Source: Clostridia bacterium
Lineage (GTDB): Bacteria; Bacillota; Clostridia; Christensenellales; Pumilibacteraceae
Direction: 5' to 3'
DNA: 64,000 nucleotides
NCBI GenBank assembly: GCA_022791055.1
Contig: JAAVYI010000018.1
Coordinates: forward strand, 107,856-171,855
Below are positions 47,201 through 55,654 of this stretch, in pieces. How positions within the stretch are numbered: the stretch's first letter is position 1; each line of letters starts with the position of its first letter. A model generated the notes under the pieces. It ran no database searches. It was not told where the DNA came from and worked only from the letters and a program-made list of their open reading frames with translations. The position numbers and the translations under genes were made by a program.

Positions 47201-48875
47201 CCGTCAACGTGTGGTTGCCCGTGGTAAGCGTTTTGAGATATTCTTTCTTGACAGTAATCGTCCCCCTCCCCGACACCGTGTAGTTGTCTGCGGAAAGCGC
47301 CGTGCCGTCCATTTTGACCGACGCGATTTCCGCGCCCAAAACGTCGATATTGGTTTCGATCGCCAAATCTTCGGGAACCAACTTATTGACCGTCGCGGTC
47401 TTTTTATCGAGTACGAGTCCCAATTCATACTCGACTTTTACGTCATCGATCAGGATACCGCCGCCTATTATGTTCGCCTTAAATATTTTGCAAGAGAGGT
47501 TTGCCGCAAAGTTGGTAAAACTTAACGAATAAACCTGCGTCTGCTCGTTAAACGACAAATCAACCGCATCTATCGGCGCATTGATATTGTGCCCGTCGGC
47601 GGTAGTATATTCATTATGTTCGTATCCTTTTTGATTCTTTTTGAGTACTATTTGTCCGTATTTCCAATCGCCGCCGGCAATATCGATCTCTCCTGCGTCG
47701 ACAAACTTCAATTTAAGCGATATGCGGCTCTTACTTCCGTTCGTAAACGAATAGTGATTTATTTCGCCTGCGCCGACATAGAGCGACTTTTCACCCGAAA
47801 TAGCTCCGTCCGATTGTACTTTTCCGCGTTCTTGTCCTTGTGCGCCGGTGTCCCAACTACCCGCAGCAAAACTTCCCGTACCGTCATCGAAACTTTCAAA
47901 GTCGTGTACAGCCGGCGTTTTTTGCGCATCGACGGCAAAACGGTACGCTTTGACAACTGTCGTTGCCGTCAAACCGTCGGTCGTAGTAACGACAAGATTT
48001 TGGCTGTTCCCTTTTTGCATATTGGCAAATACCGACCGTTTGATAACGAGATCGTCGCCGACAAGCGAATACTGTTCGGCTGTCAAAGAGATATTACCGA
48101 GCGTAACCGTTTGAATGGACTTTTCCAAAAGCGACGCACTGGTGTAAACTTTGACGTCGTCCGTTTCGGCCAAATTCAACGCGACCGAATTTGCCGTAGC
48201 AAATACGGGTACATATGCCGGCTCGGGATCTTCGGCGTAACATATTTCGATATCGTCGATATATGTCGTGCCGGTATTATCCGCTTTAAGCGGCTTAAAT
48301 ACCGCCATCGTACTGCTCGTCGCGCCCGTTGATATAAACGAAACGGTGATGACGCCGTTTGCGTCTTTGGTTGCAGTGACATTACTTTGTGTTTGATCGA
48401 TATTTTTTTCATCTCGATTTTGCTCGCAATACGTAATCGCAGCATTTTCCGAAACATTGAAATATCCTTTGCTCCAATTATCGATCCAAAAATCGAGACT
48501 TTGCGTACCGTCGGCAAATTTAACCTTGAATGTTATTTTGGCCTTTTTGCCTTTCGACAAGAAATTTGCGTTATATGTCTTGCCGTCCGCACTTGTGCCG
48601 CCTTTGACGATTTTAAGCGATTTACTGCCCGAAATGACTTCGCCGGCAGTATCGGTTATCGTGACGGTACTGCCGTTATCGTCGGCATACCCGCTCCCTG
48701 CCGCCCAAGCGCCGCCGACAGCGTAATTCTCGAAGTCGACCGTTTCAGAATCGCTCCACGTAACCGTTTGCTCGGCAACGGCGCGGGTAACGGGTAAGGC
48801 CATTACGACCGCCAACGCCATAATCAGGGCAACAAGCGTTGCTCCTATCGGCTTCATCCATTTTTGTGTAATCAT
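44232..48875 (-). CDS. Large secreted surface protein with carbohydrate-binding-like and X2-like repeats
   Basis: 1547 residues. Signal peptide 1-34 (cleavage after AVA). Four beta-sandwich, CBM-like modules start near 48, 322, 675 and 930, three with a DFENY/DFESF opening and an IDDI/IDDV strand near the end. Between and after them are about seven X2-like Ig modules of roughly 90 residues with a recurring pattern G-x-x-L-x-x-x-x-Y-x-V-x-x-x-x-L-x-x-K-K-E-x-L-x-x-L-x-x-G-x-x-x-x-x-V. The C-terminus has a Pro/Gly spacer, SGCGCNGS, a hydrophobic stretch and LLRRRVIR. That resembles a sorting signal but has no LPxTG. There is no catalytic motif. A role in binding polysaccharide at the surface is inferred, supported by the neighbouring sugar genes. 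Confidence 0.82.
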   Translation of the reverse strand: MITQKWMKPIGATLVALIMALAVVMALPVTRAVAEQTVTWSDSETVDFENYAVGGAWAAGSGYADDNGSTVTITDTAGEVISGSKSLKIVKGGTSADGKTYNANFLSKGKKAKITFKVKFADGTQSLDFWIDNWSKGYFNVSENAAITYCEQNRDEKNIDQTQSNVTATKDANGVITVSFISTGATSSTMAVFKPLKADNTGTTYIDDIEICYAEDPEPAYVPVFATANSVALNLAETDDVKVYTSASLLEKSIQTVTLGNISLTAEQYSLVGDDLVIKRSVFANMQKGNSQNLVVTTTDGLTATTVVKAYRFAVDAQKTPAVHDFESFDDGTGSFAAGSWDTGAQGQERGKVQSDGAISGEKSLYVGAGEINHYSFTNGSKSRISLKLKFVDAGEIDIAGGDWKYGQIVLKKNQKGYEHNEYTTADGHNINAPIDAVDLSFNEQTQVYSLSFTNFAANLSCKIFKANIIGGGILIDDVKVEYELGLVLDKKTATVNKLVPEDLAIETNIDVLGAEIASVKMDGTALSADNYTVSGRGTITVKKEYLKTLTTGNHTLTVTDSLTNEATVAIEVPALALRAMKQLNVNLSDDRDILVYHEAADILSTISGVSVDGTALDAQLYSLEGNAVKMRASAFTGKTTGKVTLTATDEQNATYTVDVPYKTYRFAIDETKTSVMDFENYNAGDQWGKHGWGPDSNQLVITDTAGEAIDGKSLRIALGSTNAYRDNCFATNTKTLISFDLRFVDTATYLQMGIGGWNGYVRFYKDGTVHFYEQSGANLVFDQNTSFASIAKDGDVYRCQIIYTGKSGTTQIIYNHDGAATIIDNIVGKFELGLGLVDSVMFDKDTPKDIVIPYNNGKLGTTIASVKLDGAMLVKDTDYTVAVDRIVLKKESLGALGLGRHTVVMTDSAGGTATTTVTVGNLKWDNQIRQGFDGLDSSQMTGGSASEGYIWSTFENLLSVEAAQADVTVSPRDSGLALQFVPTAAIGANSTYTMLATNGRKTTMILPGKEYKISFLYKGVGTSGFGVRILFFQSATASGLQNDIAGDMYTVSGDVSTGEIKASIGSGFKNDRKHPLSGSSIEALDDGWYRITVQFGFAEGDFNHAQAIAGKINAYFILQGVKSGNDSRILLDDVSLDAECFPYAREGDKLVFDIANQKDLQTVVHVHSGTYSLTGITDVTENTPVAVDGASYTVSNGEVIWKKEYLATLSQGRHMFEIATDKGNVVPVTVTVLDSSPVLTPTSAAFEKGMPEDLAIDIDFKGYTVDNVLLGGEMIDNVNWQINDAVTKLTFKRGYLLELETGAQTFTVVSSSGVTVEFTVTVVDSRPVFEHATASYDKMSNADLTVKLDLKGKTLVSVRLNGTTLGQDVYTVSDGNLTVAKEAFGSLNAGTYDLTVATDCGTATVELTVLDVPPTATVDTVEVNADTDLIITLDTKGRDIVSVVVGDFVLTAADYTFEDGKLTVKKEVISELAAGEKKVAITTTGGKVEVTFTVKAGGNQGDKPVPGDETPKSGCGCNGSMTAASLLSAVLLLVGCASLLRRRVIR

Positions 48876-48904
48876 ACTTTTTCCCTCTCCTTAGAAAGAA
48901 TTAC

Positions 48905-48933
48905 TTGAAAATTCATATGTTCTTTGGTATACT
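48905..48933 (+). promoter_or_regulatory. Promoter of the AraC-type regulator, leaderless layout
   Basis: TTGAAA (48905-48910) and TATACT (48928-48933) with 17 bases between. Only 6 bases separate the -10 from the ATG, so transcription should start at or next to the start codon. The -10 is part of an 11-base palindrome, TATACTGTATA (48928-48938), which may be an operator. Confidence 0.65.
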
Positions 48934-48939
48934 GTATAT

Positions 48940-49812
48940 ATGGAAATGTTCACGCACACCGCCGTCAATTACGGCAAAACCATGATGGGTATCAACGTCG
49001 AGGAGTTTGGCCACAGCAAGACGACGCCTCTGAGAACGTTCGGGCCGTACTGGCGCGATACCTTTACCTTGCACTTTATCGTGCGTGGCAAGGGCACGTT
49101 CGAACGCCAACACCGAAAAGTGCATTTGCACGCCGGACAGTGTTTTATCATCGTTCCGGACGAGCGCACCTCGTACACGCCCGACGGGATCGATCCGTGG
49201 GAGTATTACTGGATATGCTTCAAGGGGACGGACGCCGCGGACATGCTGTCGGCGTGCGGGATCGACGTGTCCCAACCTGCCATGCCGTTTGTTTTCGCCG
49301 ATATACGGCCGCTCGTCGAGTTTATCGACCGCTACAACAGTGACTATCACCGCATGACACACGTCGACGTACTGCGGAGTTCGGCCGCGCTTTTGCAAAC
49401 CCTGGCCAACATTGCCGCAGGCAATGTCGAGCAGTCGGAACAGCCGAAAGCGCATCGCAACAAGCTGGTCGAAACGGCCATTCGCTACATCGGGGCCAAT
49501 TACGACAAAGGGATCAACGTCACCGAAATATCAAACATGCTATACATTTCCCGCACCTATTTTTCGTCGATTTTCACCAAAGAAGTGGGGATCAACCCGG
49601 GCAACTACTTGCAAAAACTGCGTGTCAACAAGGCCAAACTGCTGATGAGCGATCACCCCGAACTGTCGATCAGCGACATTGCGCACGCGGTCGGTTTCGA
49701 CAGCCCCGACCGTTTCAGCAAGGTATACGCCCGCTATGAACTGCAATCGCCGTCGGCGTACCGCAAGGAGTTGAAAAGCTTTTTATCCAATGACCCCCCC
49801 CCGCGAGAATAG
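48940..49812 (+). CDS. AraC-family transcriptional regulator
   Basis: 290 residues. N-terminal cupin-type sugar-sensing domain (about 20-150, with FIVRGKGTFERQHRKVHLHAGQCFII in parts) and C-terminal double helix-turn-helix (about 185-285: INVTEISNMLYISRTYFSSIF and SISDIAHAVGFDSPDRFSKVY). It lies head-to-head with the surface protein gene and convergent with the sugar operon, so it very likely controls both as an activator responding to a sugar. No Shine-Dalgarno sequence precedes the ATG. Confidence 0.93.
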   Translation: MEMFTHTAVNYGKTMMGINVEEFGHSKTTPLRTFGPYWRDTFTLHFIVRGKGTFERQHRKVHLHAGQCFIIVPDERTSYTPDGIDPWEYYWICFKGTDAADMLSACGIDVSQPAMPFVFADIRPLVEFIDRYNSDYHRMTHVDVLRSSAALLQTLANIAAGNVEQSEQPKAHRNKLVETAIRYIGANYDKGINVTEISNMLYISRTYFSSIFTKEVGINPGNYLQKLRVNKAKLLMSDHPELSISDIAHAVGFDSPDRFSKVYARYELQSPSAYRKELKSFLSNDPPPRE

Positions 49813-49817
49813 TCGGA

Positions 49818-50705
49818 TTACAGACCGTCCAACAAATCGTCGATGTATTCGGCGATTTTTTTATGCGGCAACTTTGCCGTCATCAGCCGTCTGCGGCCGC
49901 CCGCGCGCTCGACGAAATCGGTCACGCCGGCGTCGCTTATACGGACGTCGCCCGTCTTGACCGTAAAACATTCGCCCGCACCGCGCACGGCATACAGTAC
50001 CGCCGACGGATCCCAACTGCAACGGTTGTCGCCGCCCACGCTCAGCCGATAGCTCAATGCCATGGGATGGTCGGGGTACTTTGCCGCAAACCTCTTTCCC
50101 GTCATGACGTAATACCCGAGCTCGAACGGCGAATACGTAATCGGGCCGTTCCAATTCTCGTTGACTTCCTGCGCGGCCGCCACGTCGACAACGACGTTAC
50201 ATTCGGCCGTCATGACCGCCCCGCCGATGTCGATGTCGGTACTGCGGTCGAAGTAGCCGGCCATTAACACCGTTTCGGCTACGTTGCGTGCAATCAGCTC
50301 TTGCCCCGTCATCGGGCTGACATCGTCGGCCGGTGCAAGCATGAACGCGCGCAACAGGCCGAGATTGCCGATACCGACAATTGTCACCCCCGCATTTTCG
50401 GCCACCGTTTTGCGAAGCACGCGAACGCCGTTTTCGACACGTAAATGCGGCGCGTACTTTTCGCAGACGGCAGTAGCGTAGATATCGTCGTACCGCGTAT
50501 CGAAATCGACTTGCCCAACAGGCGGCATACGGCCGTGGTATGCGTTGATTGCCGCCGCGCAATACGGCGCCGCTTTACACGACGTGTCGACGGTAACGGC
50601 TTTCAAGTCGGCCTCGCCGCGGTCGCATAGGCGGTTCAACAGGGTCAGCGCGCCCGCGTCGTCGCAATCGCCGCCGATGTCGGTATCCAAAATAATGGGT
50701 TTCAC
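49818..50705 (-). CDS. Nucleoside hydrolase-family protein (IunH-like)
   Basis: 295 residues. The N-terminal Ca2+-binding DTDIGGDCDDAGAL is the family signature, and the later blocks (TIVGIGNLGLLRAF, EVNENWNGPITYSPFELGYYVMTG) fit. Family members hydrolyse N-ribosides. Here it is the last gene of a glycan operon, 22 bases after the lipoprotein hydrolase, so the true substrate may be another N- or O-glycoside. There is no signal peptide; it is cytoplasmic. Confidence 0.88.
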   Translation of the reverse strand: MKPIILDTDIGGDCDDAGALTLLNRLCDRGEADLKAVTVDTSCKAAPYCAAAINAYHGRMPPVGQVDFDTRYDDIYATAVCEKYAPHLRVENGVRVLRKTVAENAGVTIVGIGNLGLLRAFMLAPADDVSPMTGQELIARNVAETVLMAGYFDRSTDIDIGGAVMTAECNVVVDVAAAQEVNENWNGPITYSPFELGYYVMTGKRFAAKYPDHPMALSYRLSVGGDNRCSWDPSAVLYAVRGAGECFTVKTGDVRISDAGVTDFVERAGGRRRLMTAKLPHKKIAEYIDDLLDGL

Positions 50706-50727
50706 CGTGCTTTCTCACCTCCTTTTT

Positions 50728-53700
50728 TCAATCTTCCGGCCTACTGTACAGTTTGTCTTGTGTGATTTCGTAGGCATGGCCTTTGGTAAACGTGCCTTCG
50801 CTGTTTTTGACATACAGCGCGTCGTCGACCTTTTCGATAACGACGTCGTCGATGACGATCTGCCCGTACACTTGAATCCCCCAGTTGATGCCGTAAACGC
50901 CTTTGGCCGCGTTGGTATGCACGATGTGCTCGACCGAGTATACCTGCCCTTTTTCGAGGGCGTTGCCCTCGCTGTCGAGCGTGTTGAGGTTCCAAGCAAT
51001 CAAATCGGTGTCCTTGCTAAACGAACCGCGCAACCGCGACATCATATAAAACTGCGGTTTGAGGTTGTCGGGGTTTTTGTATCCGTCGGGAACCTCGGTC
51101 GGATCGACGAGAATCTTAAACTTGAACTTAACGCGGTAGGTTGTGTCGGGCGACAGCTTCGTGTCGATGTCATGCGTCCAGCAGAACACTTTCCATTGCC
51201 AGAACGTATAGTTGTCGTCGAGATTCTTGCCCATGCACGAATACTTGCCGCTGATAATGTTTTCGGGAACGTGATCGCCCGCACCCGTGCCGCTGTCGTG
51301 TACGATAACGCCGCACGAGTTATCGCCCGGAAACATCGACGTGCCGTTGAATGCGCCCGTTTCGAAGTTCTCGTACAAAATCTTGCTGTTGACGTCGATT
51401 CCCTTGTCGGGCTTGACGTTCCAGGTAAATTCGGCGCCGTCACCCAAAACGGTAATACCGGATTCCAAACGGGTGACTTTGAGATTGCGCATGTTGTAGC
51501 CGCCCATGTTGGTGATTCCCATCACCAAGTCGCGATTTTCGATGTCTCCCGTATTATACACAAAGCTGTACCGCAGGAACCCGTAATCGTCGGGCATATA
51601 GAACGCACCGATTCGCTCGAAGCTGTCGGGATTCTGCCGGTCGCGCAATCCGATGTAGAAGTAACCGCCGGCGCCGATCTCGGCCGTCGTCATCGCGTCG
51701 AACGTAAACAGATAGGTTGTGTATTTTTCGAGTGCGACGTCGATCTTGACGCAATCGAGCATGGCTTTATTGACAGCCGAAAGCAAGGCGTATGTGCCAT
51801 CGGTTTCGGACGTGTCCTCGTCAAGCACGGTGATGCCGGTCGCAGCGGCGTCGGCCGCGGCAACGGTAATATTGTCAATCGCGATTGTCGCGGCATTATG
51901 CTCGCAACCGAAAGCCAACGCCGCGTTCTTGCCGGCCGGAACGGTGACGACCGCCGTGCGGCGCGCGCGCATATTGGACGTATCCAAAAATCGGACTTGG
52001 TCGAGCCACTCGTTTTGCTCGAAGTCGTAGGCTCCGACAGTGTACCGCGACTTGTCGTTGATAACGACGTCCTCGTACTTCTTGTCGGTTTTTAAGTCGA
52101 ACGAAACGTAGTACGTTTTGCCGGCGGAAAGCGTATAGCCGCGCGCAAATACGCCGCTACCCGCGCCTACCGCCGCTTTGGTGCCGTCGACATTGACACG
52201 CCGCGCTGTGATTGCGCCCGAGCCGACCGGCGCAAACGCCGTGTCGCGATCGAGGTCGTCGACCGCACTGATGGGTTTGGATACCGAATCGCCTACATTG
52301 ACCGTGCCGAGCTTATAGGCGCTCTTGCCGTCGTTGCCGGCGATCGCCAAGCGAATGACCGTACCGCCCGCGGTTACGAGCGAGAACTTAACGTCGTATG
52401 CGCCCTTTTCAAGCGTATCGGGCAAATCGAACGCCGAGCGGAAGAATTGTGGTTCGTCCATATTGATAAACCGAGCATTGAAAGCCGTGTCGACAGCCTC
52501 GTAAACCGTTTTCCCGTCTTTTTCGAGCGCGATCTTCAGGTTAATGTCCTCCCACGCACGACCGAACGCCTCGTTCGACCACAGCGAATCGATGTACAGT
52601 TTATCCCCCGCTTTAACGTTACGCGAATACTGCATACGGTTAGGAATGTAGCGGTAACCCATGTGGTTCATGAAGTACTTGACGGCTTCGGCGTCGTTTT
52701 TAATGACCTCGTTGAAGTCCTGTCCGACCCAGCCGGTGCACGTCTGGTAATTGACGCGCCACTTAATAAGCGCCTCGTTGTACGAATCCATCAGATTCCA
52801 AACGCCGTTATAAACAGGGCTGTCTTCCTTGAACGTGGCGTACCCGCCGCCGCACTCGCCCAACAGCGGCAAGCCGTTATTCTGATAGTAGTAGTCCATG
52901 GCGAACCGACCGTCCCACTTGCGGAGCGCGAACGCGATACCGTCGCGGCGGAACGCGATGTTGGGCAAGCTCATGGCATAGTCGTATCCCATATAGTACA
53001 TAAAATCTTCGTACGTTCGCGGATTGAGCACGCCCCACATTTTATTCGCAAATTCGTAGGTACAGGAAATAACGAGCAATTTGTCCTGCCACGCGTCGCG
53101 CCAGATCTTAATGATCTTGCGTAAAGCCTCGACGCGCTCCTCGACCGACGTGTATTGGCTCCAGCCGCTGTGCCACTCCCCGAAATCGCCGTAGCCGCGC
53201 AACTCGACAACGTCGATCGCGTCGCGGTACTCGTATTCGGGATCGAGGAACTTGCCCGCAAACGCCTCCAAAAAGTTCTGCAACCGCTCGTGATACGCGG
53301 GACTGGTGATGTCGGGCACGCGGTACGTCGTTCCGCCCTGCTCGGTCCACTCGTACGGCACGTTGTACGGCGGTTCGTAAATGTATTCGGGTACGGCCTC
53401 GTAAATGTAGCCGATAAACAGCGAATCGGTGCACAGCCGAAAATTGATTTTCTTGCCGCGGCTTGCCCAGTAGGCAATCGTTTCGTCCATCGTCGTCCAA
53501 TCGAATACGTTGGGCGCTACCTCGACGTTATCCCAGGCCATAGAATACGAAACGTTTTTCACCTCGGGGAAATCGCCCACATAGCCGACGGCCGGTAAGC
53601 CCCCGTACGTCGGTTCTTCGAGCATAACCCAACCCATGCCCGGGTTTTCGGCAATGACTTCGTCGGTCTCGGTGAAATACTTGGTGACGTACTCGGCGTT

Positions 53701-53832
53701 GGTCGAATCGCCGATCAGCGTCGTATCGCCGTCGATGACGACCGTCGGCGGCTTGGGCGTATCCTTCTTACACCCGACCAACGACACGACGAGCAACAGA
53801 CTTAACAGCAGGCATAGAATTCTCTTTTTCAT
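50728..53832 (-). CDS. Large lipoprotein hydrolase (DUF4874/DUF4832-like TIM barrel with C-terminal sugar-binding-like modules)
   Basis: 1034 residues from MKKRILCLLLSLLLVVSLVGC, lipobox LVGC with Cys21, and a perfect AGGAGG site; the frame upstream of 53832 is discarded. Residues about 45-480 form a TIM-barrel-like hydrolase with the family opening ENPGMGWVML, then ELRGYGDFGEWHSG and LLGECGGGYA, whose Glu residues are candidates for acid/base and nucleophile as in clan-A glycosidases. After that come two or three beta-sandwich modules (about 490-640, 650-830, 860-1034) like carbohydrate-binding domains. It is tethered outside the cell and probably trims the substrate for the ABC importer encoded just upstream. 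Confidence 0.82.
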   Translation of the reverse strand: MKKRILCLLLSLLLVVSLVGCKKDTPKPPTVVIDGDTTLIGDSTNAEYVTKYFTETDEVIAENPGMGWVMLEEPTYGGLPAVGYVGDFPEVKNVSYSMAWDNVEVAPNVFDWTTMDETIAYWASRGKKINFRLCTDSLFIGYIYEAVPEYIYEPPYNVPYEWTEQGGTTYRVPDITSPAYHERLQNFLEAFAGKFLDPEYEYRDAIDVVELRGYGDFGEWHSGWSQYTSVEERVEALRKIIKIWRDAWQDKLLVISCTYEFANKMWGVLNPRTYEDFMYYMGYDYAMSLPNIAFRRDGIAFALRKWDGRFAMDYYYQNNGLPLLGECGGGYATFKEDSPVYNGVWNLMDSYNEALIKWRVNYQTCTGWVGQDFNEVIKNDAEAVKYFMNHMGYRYIPNRMQYSRNVKAGDKLYIDSLWSNEAFGRAWEDINLKIALEKDGKTVYEAVDTAFNARFINMDEPQFFRSAFDLPDTLEKGAYDVKFSLVTAGGTVIRLAIAGNDGKSAYKLGTVNVGDSVSKPISAVDDLDRDTAFAPVGSGAITARRVNVDGTKAAVGAGSGVFARGYTLSAGKTYYVSFDLKTDKKYEDVVINDKSRYTVGAYDFEQNEWLDQVRFLDTSNMRARRTAVVTVPAGKNAALAFGCEHNAATIAIDNITVAAADAAATGITVLDEDTSETDGTYALLSAVNKAMLDCVKIDVALEKYTTYLFTFDAMTTAEIGAGGYFYIGLRDRQNPDSFERIGAFYMPDDYGFLRYSFVYNTGDIENRDLVMGITNMGGYNMRNLKVTRLESGITVLGDGAEFTWNVKPDKGIDVNSKILYENFETGAFNGTSMFPGDNSCGVIVHDSGTGAGDHVPENIISGKYSCMGKNLDDNYTFWQWKVFCWTHDIDTKLSPDTTYRVKFKFKILVDPTEVPDGYKNPDNLKPQFYMMSRLRGSFSKDTDLIAWNLNTLDSEGNALEKGQVYSVEHIVHTNAAKGVYGINWGIQVYGQIVIDDVVIEKVDDALYVKNSEGTFTKGHAYEITQDKLYSRPED

Positions 53833-53894
53833 ACTTCCTCCTATTATAATAAAGTTGTTGTAAGTTTTCGTTGACTTTTCATAGCAAGTCTTGT

Positions 53895-54749
53895 TTATTT
53901 CAAACTGGAAACAACAAATCCGTTCTTGAACACCTTGGTTCCGAAGAAATACAGGAACAGGACGGGTAAGGCGAACAGGGTACTGGCGGCCAGCAACATC
54001 GGCCACGGCGTGTATCCGTTCAGTTGCGGACGCAACATGTTGATGCCGAGCGACAGGGTAAATTTGGTGACGTCGGACAGATAGATAAACGGTCCGGTGA
54101 AGTCGCCCCACTGCCCCATAACGGTAAAGATAATCATCGTCATAACGGCGGGAATCATGTTGGGCACGATAATGCGCCACAGAATACGGAACGAATTGCA
54201 CCCGTCCATGCGCGCCGCTTCGGACAGCTCTTTGGGTATGCCCATCATAAACTGCCGAAACATAAAGATGTAGAACACCGAGCCGCCGATATTGGGAATA
54301 ATAAGCGGCGCATAGGTGTCGACCAAATGCAATTTGGCCCAAATGCTGAACGACGGAATCATGGTGACAGCCCACGGCACCATCATAGTCGACAGCAACA
54401 CCATGAACAGCACGCTGTTGAGTTTACAACGGAACTTGGCGAAGCCGTAAGACACGATGACTGAACTGATGGTACAAATGGCGGTCACCGAACCTGCGAT
54501 GAAAAAGGTGTTGAACGTCCAGCGCCAAATGTACTTTTCGCGAAACACGTCGCCGTAATTGCTCCACTGCAAGGCGTGCGGAAAGAAGTGCCAATCGATG
54601 GCGTAGTACTCTTCGAGCGTTTTGAAACTGGATAACACCAGTAGGACAAACGGTAAGACTGCAAACAGCGCCGACGGAATGATAAGCGTGAATACGACAG
54701 CCAGTTTGATGCGATGGTTGCGGCGTTTACTTTGCGTGTAACTGCTCAT
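53895..54749 (-). CDS. Sugar ABC transporter permease (MalG-like)
   Basis: 284 residues from MSSYTQSKRRNHRIKL, whose ATG overlaps the stop of the other permease (ATGA). Six membrane helices and the EAA loop ELSEAARMDGCNSFRILWRIIVP that docks the ATPase. CUT1 family. No ATPase gene is present in the locus, so a shared MsmX-type ATPase elsewhere is expected. Confidence 0.94.
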   Translation of the reverse strand: MSSYTQSKRRNHRIKLAVVFTLIIPSALFAVLPFVLLVLSSFKTLEEYYAIDWHFFPHALQWSNYGDVFREKYIWRWTFNTFFIAGSVTAICTISSVIVSYGFAKFRCKLNSVLFMVLLSTMMVPWAVTMIPSFSIWAKLHLVDTYAPLIIPNIGGSVFYIFMFRQFMMGIPKELSEAARMDGCNSFRILWRIIVPNMIPAVMTMIIFTVMGQWGDFTGPFIYLSDVTKFTLSLGINMLRPQLNGYTPWPMLLAASTLFALPVLFLYFFGTKVFKNGFVVSSLK

Positions 54750-55648
54750 GCGCCCTCCCCGCCGTCCTCGTAGTACACGGCTCGATTTCCAAAGAAAAAG
54801 AAGATTAATGTGAACACCAAAACAATGACAAATACCACCCAAGCGTACGCGCTGGCGAAGCCCATGTTATGGTTGATAAAGGCGTAGTTGTAGATTTGAA
54901 AGGTCAGCGTAGTCGTAGCAAAGGCCGGTCCGCCGTTGGTCAGCAACAGTATGGGGCCGAACACCTGCAAACTGCCGATGATTTCCATAATAAAGAGATA
55001 AAAGAACGTCGGACTGATCATGGGTAGGGTCAGACGGAAAAATTGGCGAATCGGCCCCGCACCGTCGAGACGCATCGACTCGACCAAATCCTGCGGCACG
55101 TTGAGTAGAGCGGTGATAAACATCGTCGCCGTACCGCCCGCGCCCGACCAAACCGACATGAACAAAATCGAATTCATCGCGTTATCGGCGCTTAGCCAGT
55201 CGACGCCCGATAAGCTGAACAGTCCGAAAATATTGTTAAGCAGGCCGCCGTTGGTGGCAAACATCGATTGCCACAGCAAGGTCGAGCTGACGAACGGCAA
55301 CACGCCGGGCAAATAAAACATGGTTTGAAACACACGCTTACATACCGGCACGGCATTTACCAAGAGCGCGACAATCAACCCTGACCCGAGACCGAAAATG
55401 ACGCGCATAACGGTGTAGTAAGCCGTGTTCTTCATGCCGATCCAAAACTCGGGCGTTTCGGTAAATAACATGCGGTAGTTCTCCCACCCGATCCACTCGG
55501 GCGGCGCAAGCAACCGGTATTTGGTAAAACTGAAATAGATGCTGAACAGAAGCGGTATGGCGCTGAACGCCAGAAATCCGACAATCCACGGACCGGCATA
55601 CGCCAAAAACATCCAAGTCGTTTTATATTTTTTGAATACGTTTGCCAT
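54746..55648 (-). CDS. Sugar ABC transporter permease (MalF-like)
   Basis: 300 residues with six membrane helices and the EAA loop DLVESMRLDGAGPIRQFFRLTLPM. Partner of the MalG-like permease. It begins 6 bases after the binding-protein gene. Confidence 0.94.
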   Translation of the reverse strand: MANVFKKYKTTWMFLAYAGPWIVGFLAFSAIPLLFSIYFSFTKYRLLAPPEWIGWENYRMLFTETPEFWIGMKNTAYYTVMRVIFGLGSGLIVALLVNAVPVCKRVFQTMFYLPGVLPFVSSTLLWQSMFATNGGLLNNIFGLFSLSGVDWLSADNAMNSILFMSVWSGAGGTATMFITALLNVPQDLVESMRLDGAGPIRQFFRLTLPMISPTFFYLFIMEIIGSLQVFGPILLLTNGGPAFATTTLTFQIYNYAFINHNMGFASAYAWVVFVIVLVFTLIFFFFGNRAVYYEDGGEGA

Positions 55649-55654
55649 GAAAAC

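Noticed and set aside
50545..52095. A 516-codon plus-strand open frame
   Set aside because: Antisense to the lipoprotein hydrolase gene, Val/Arg/His-rich, no start signal.
53833..54375. N-terminal extension of the large lipoprotein hydrolase into the permease region
   Set aside because: The signal peptide and AGGAGG at 53832 mark the real start; the extra part is antisense-like noise over the MalG-type permease gene in the same strand but wrong frame.
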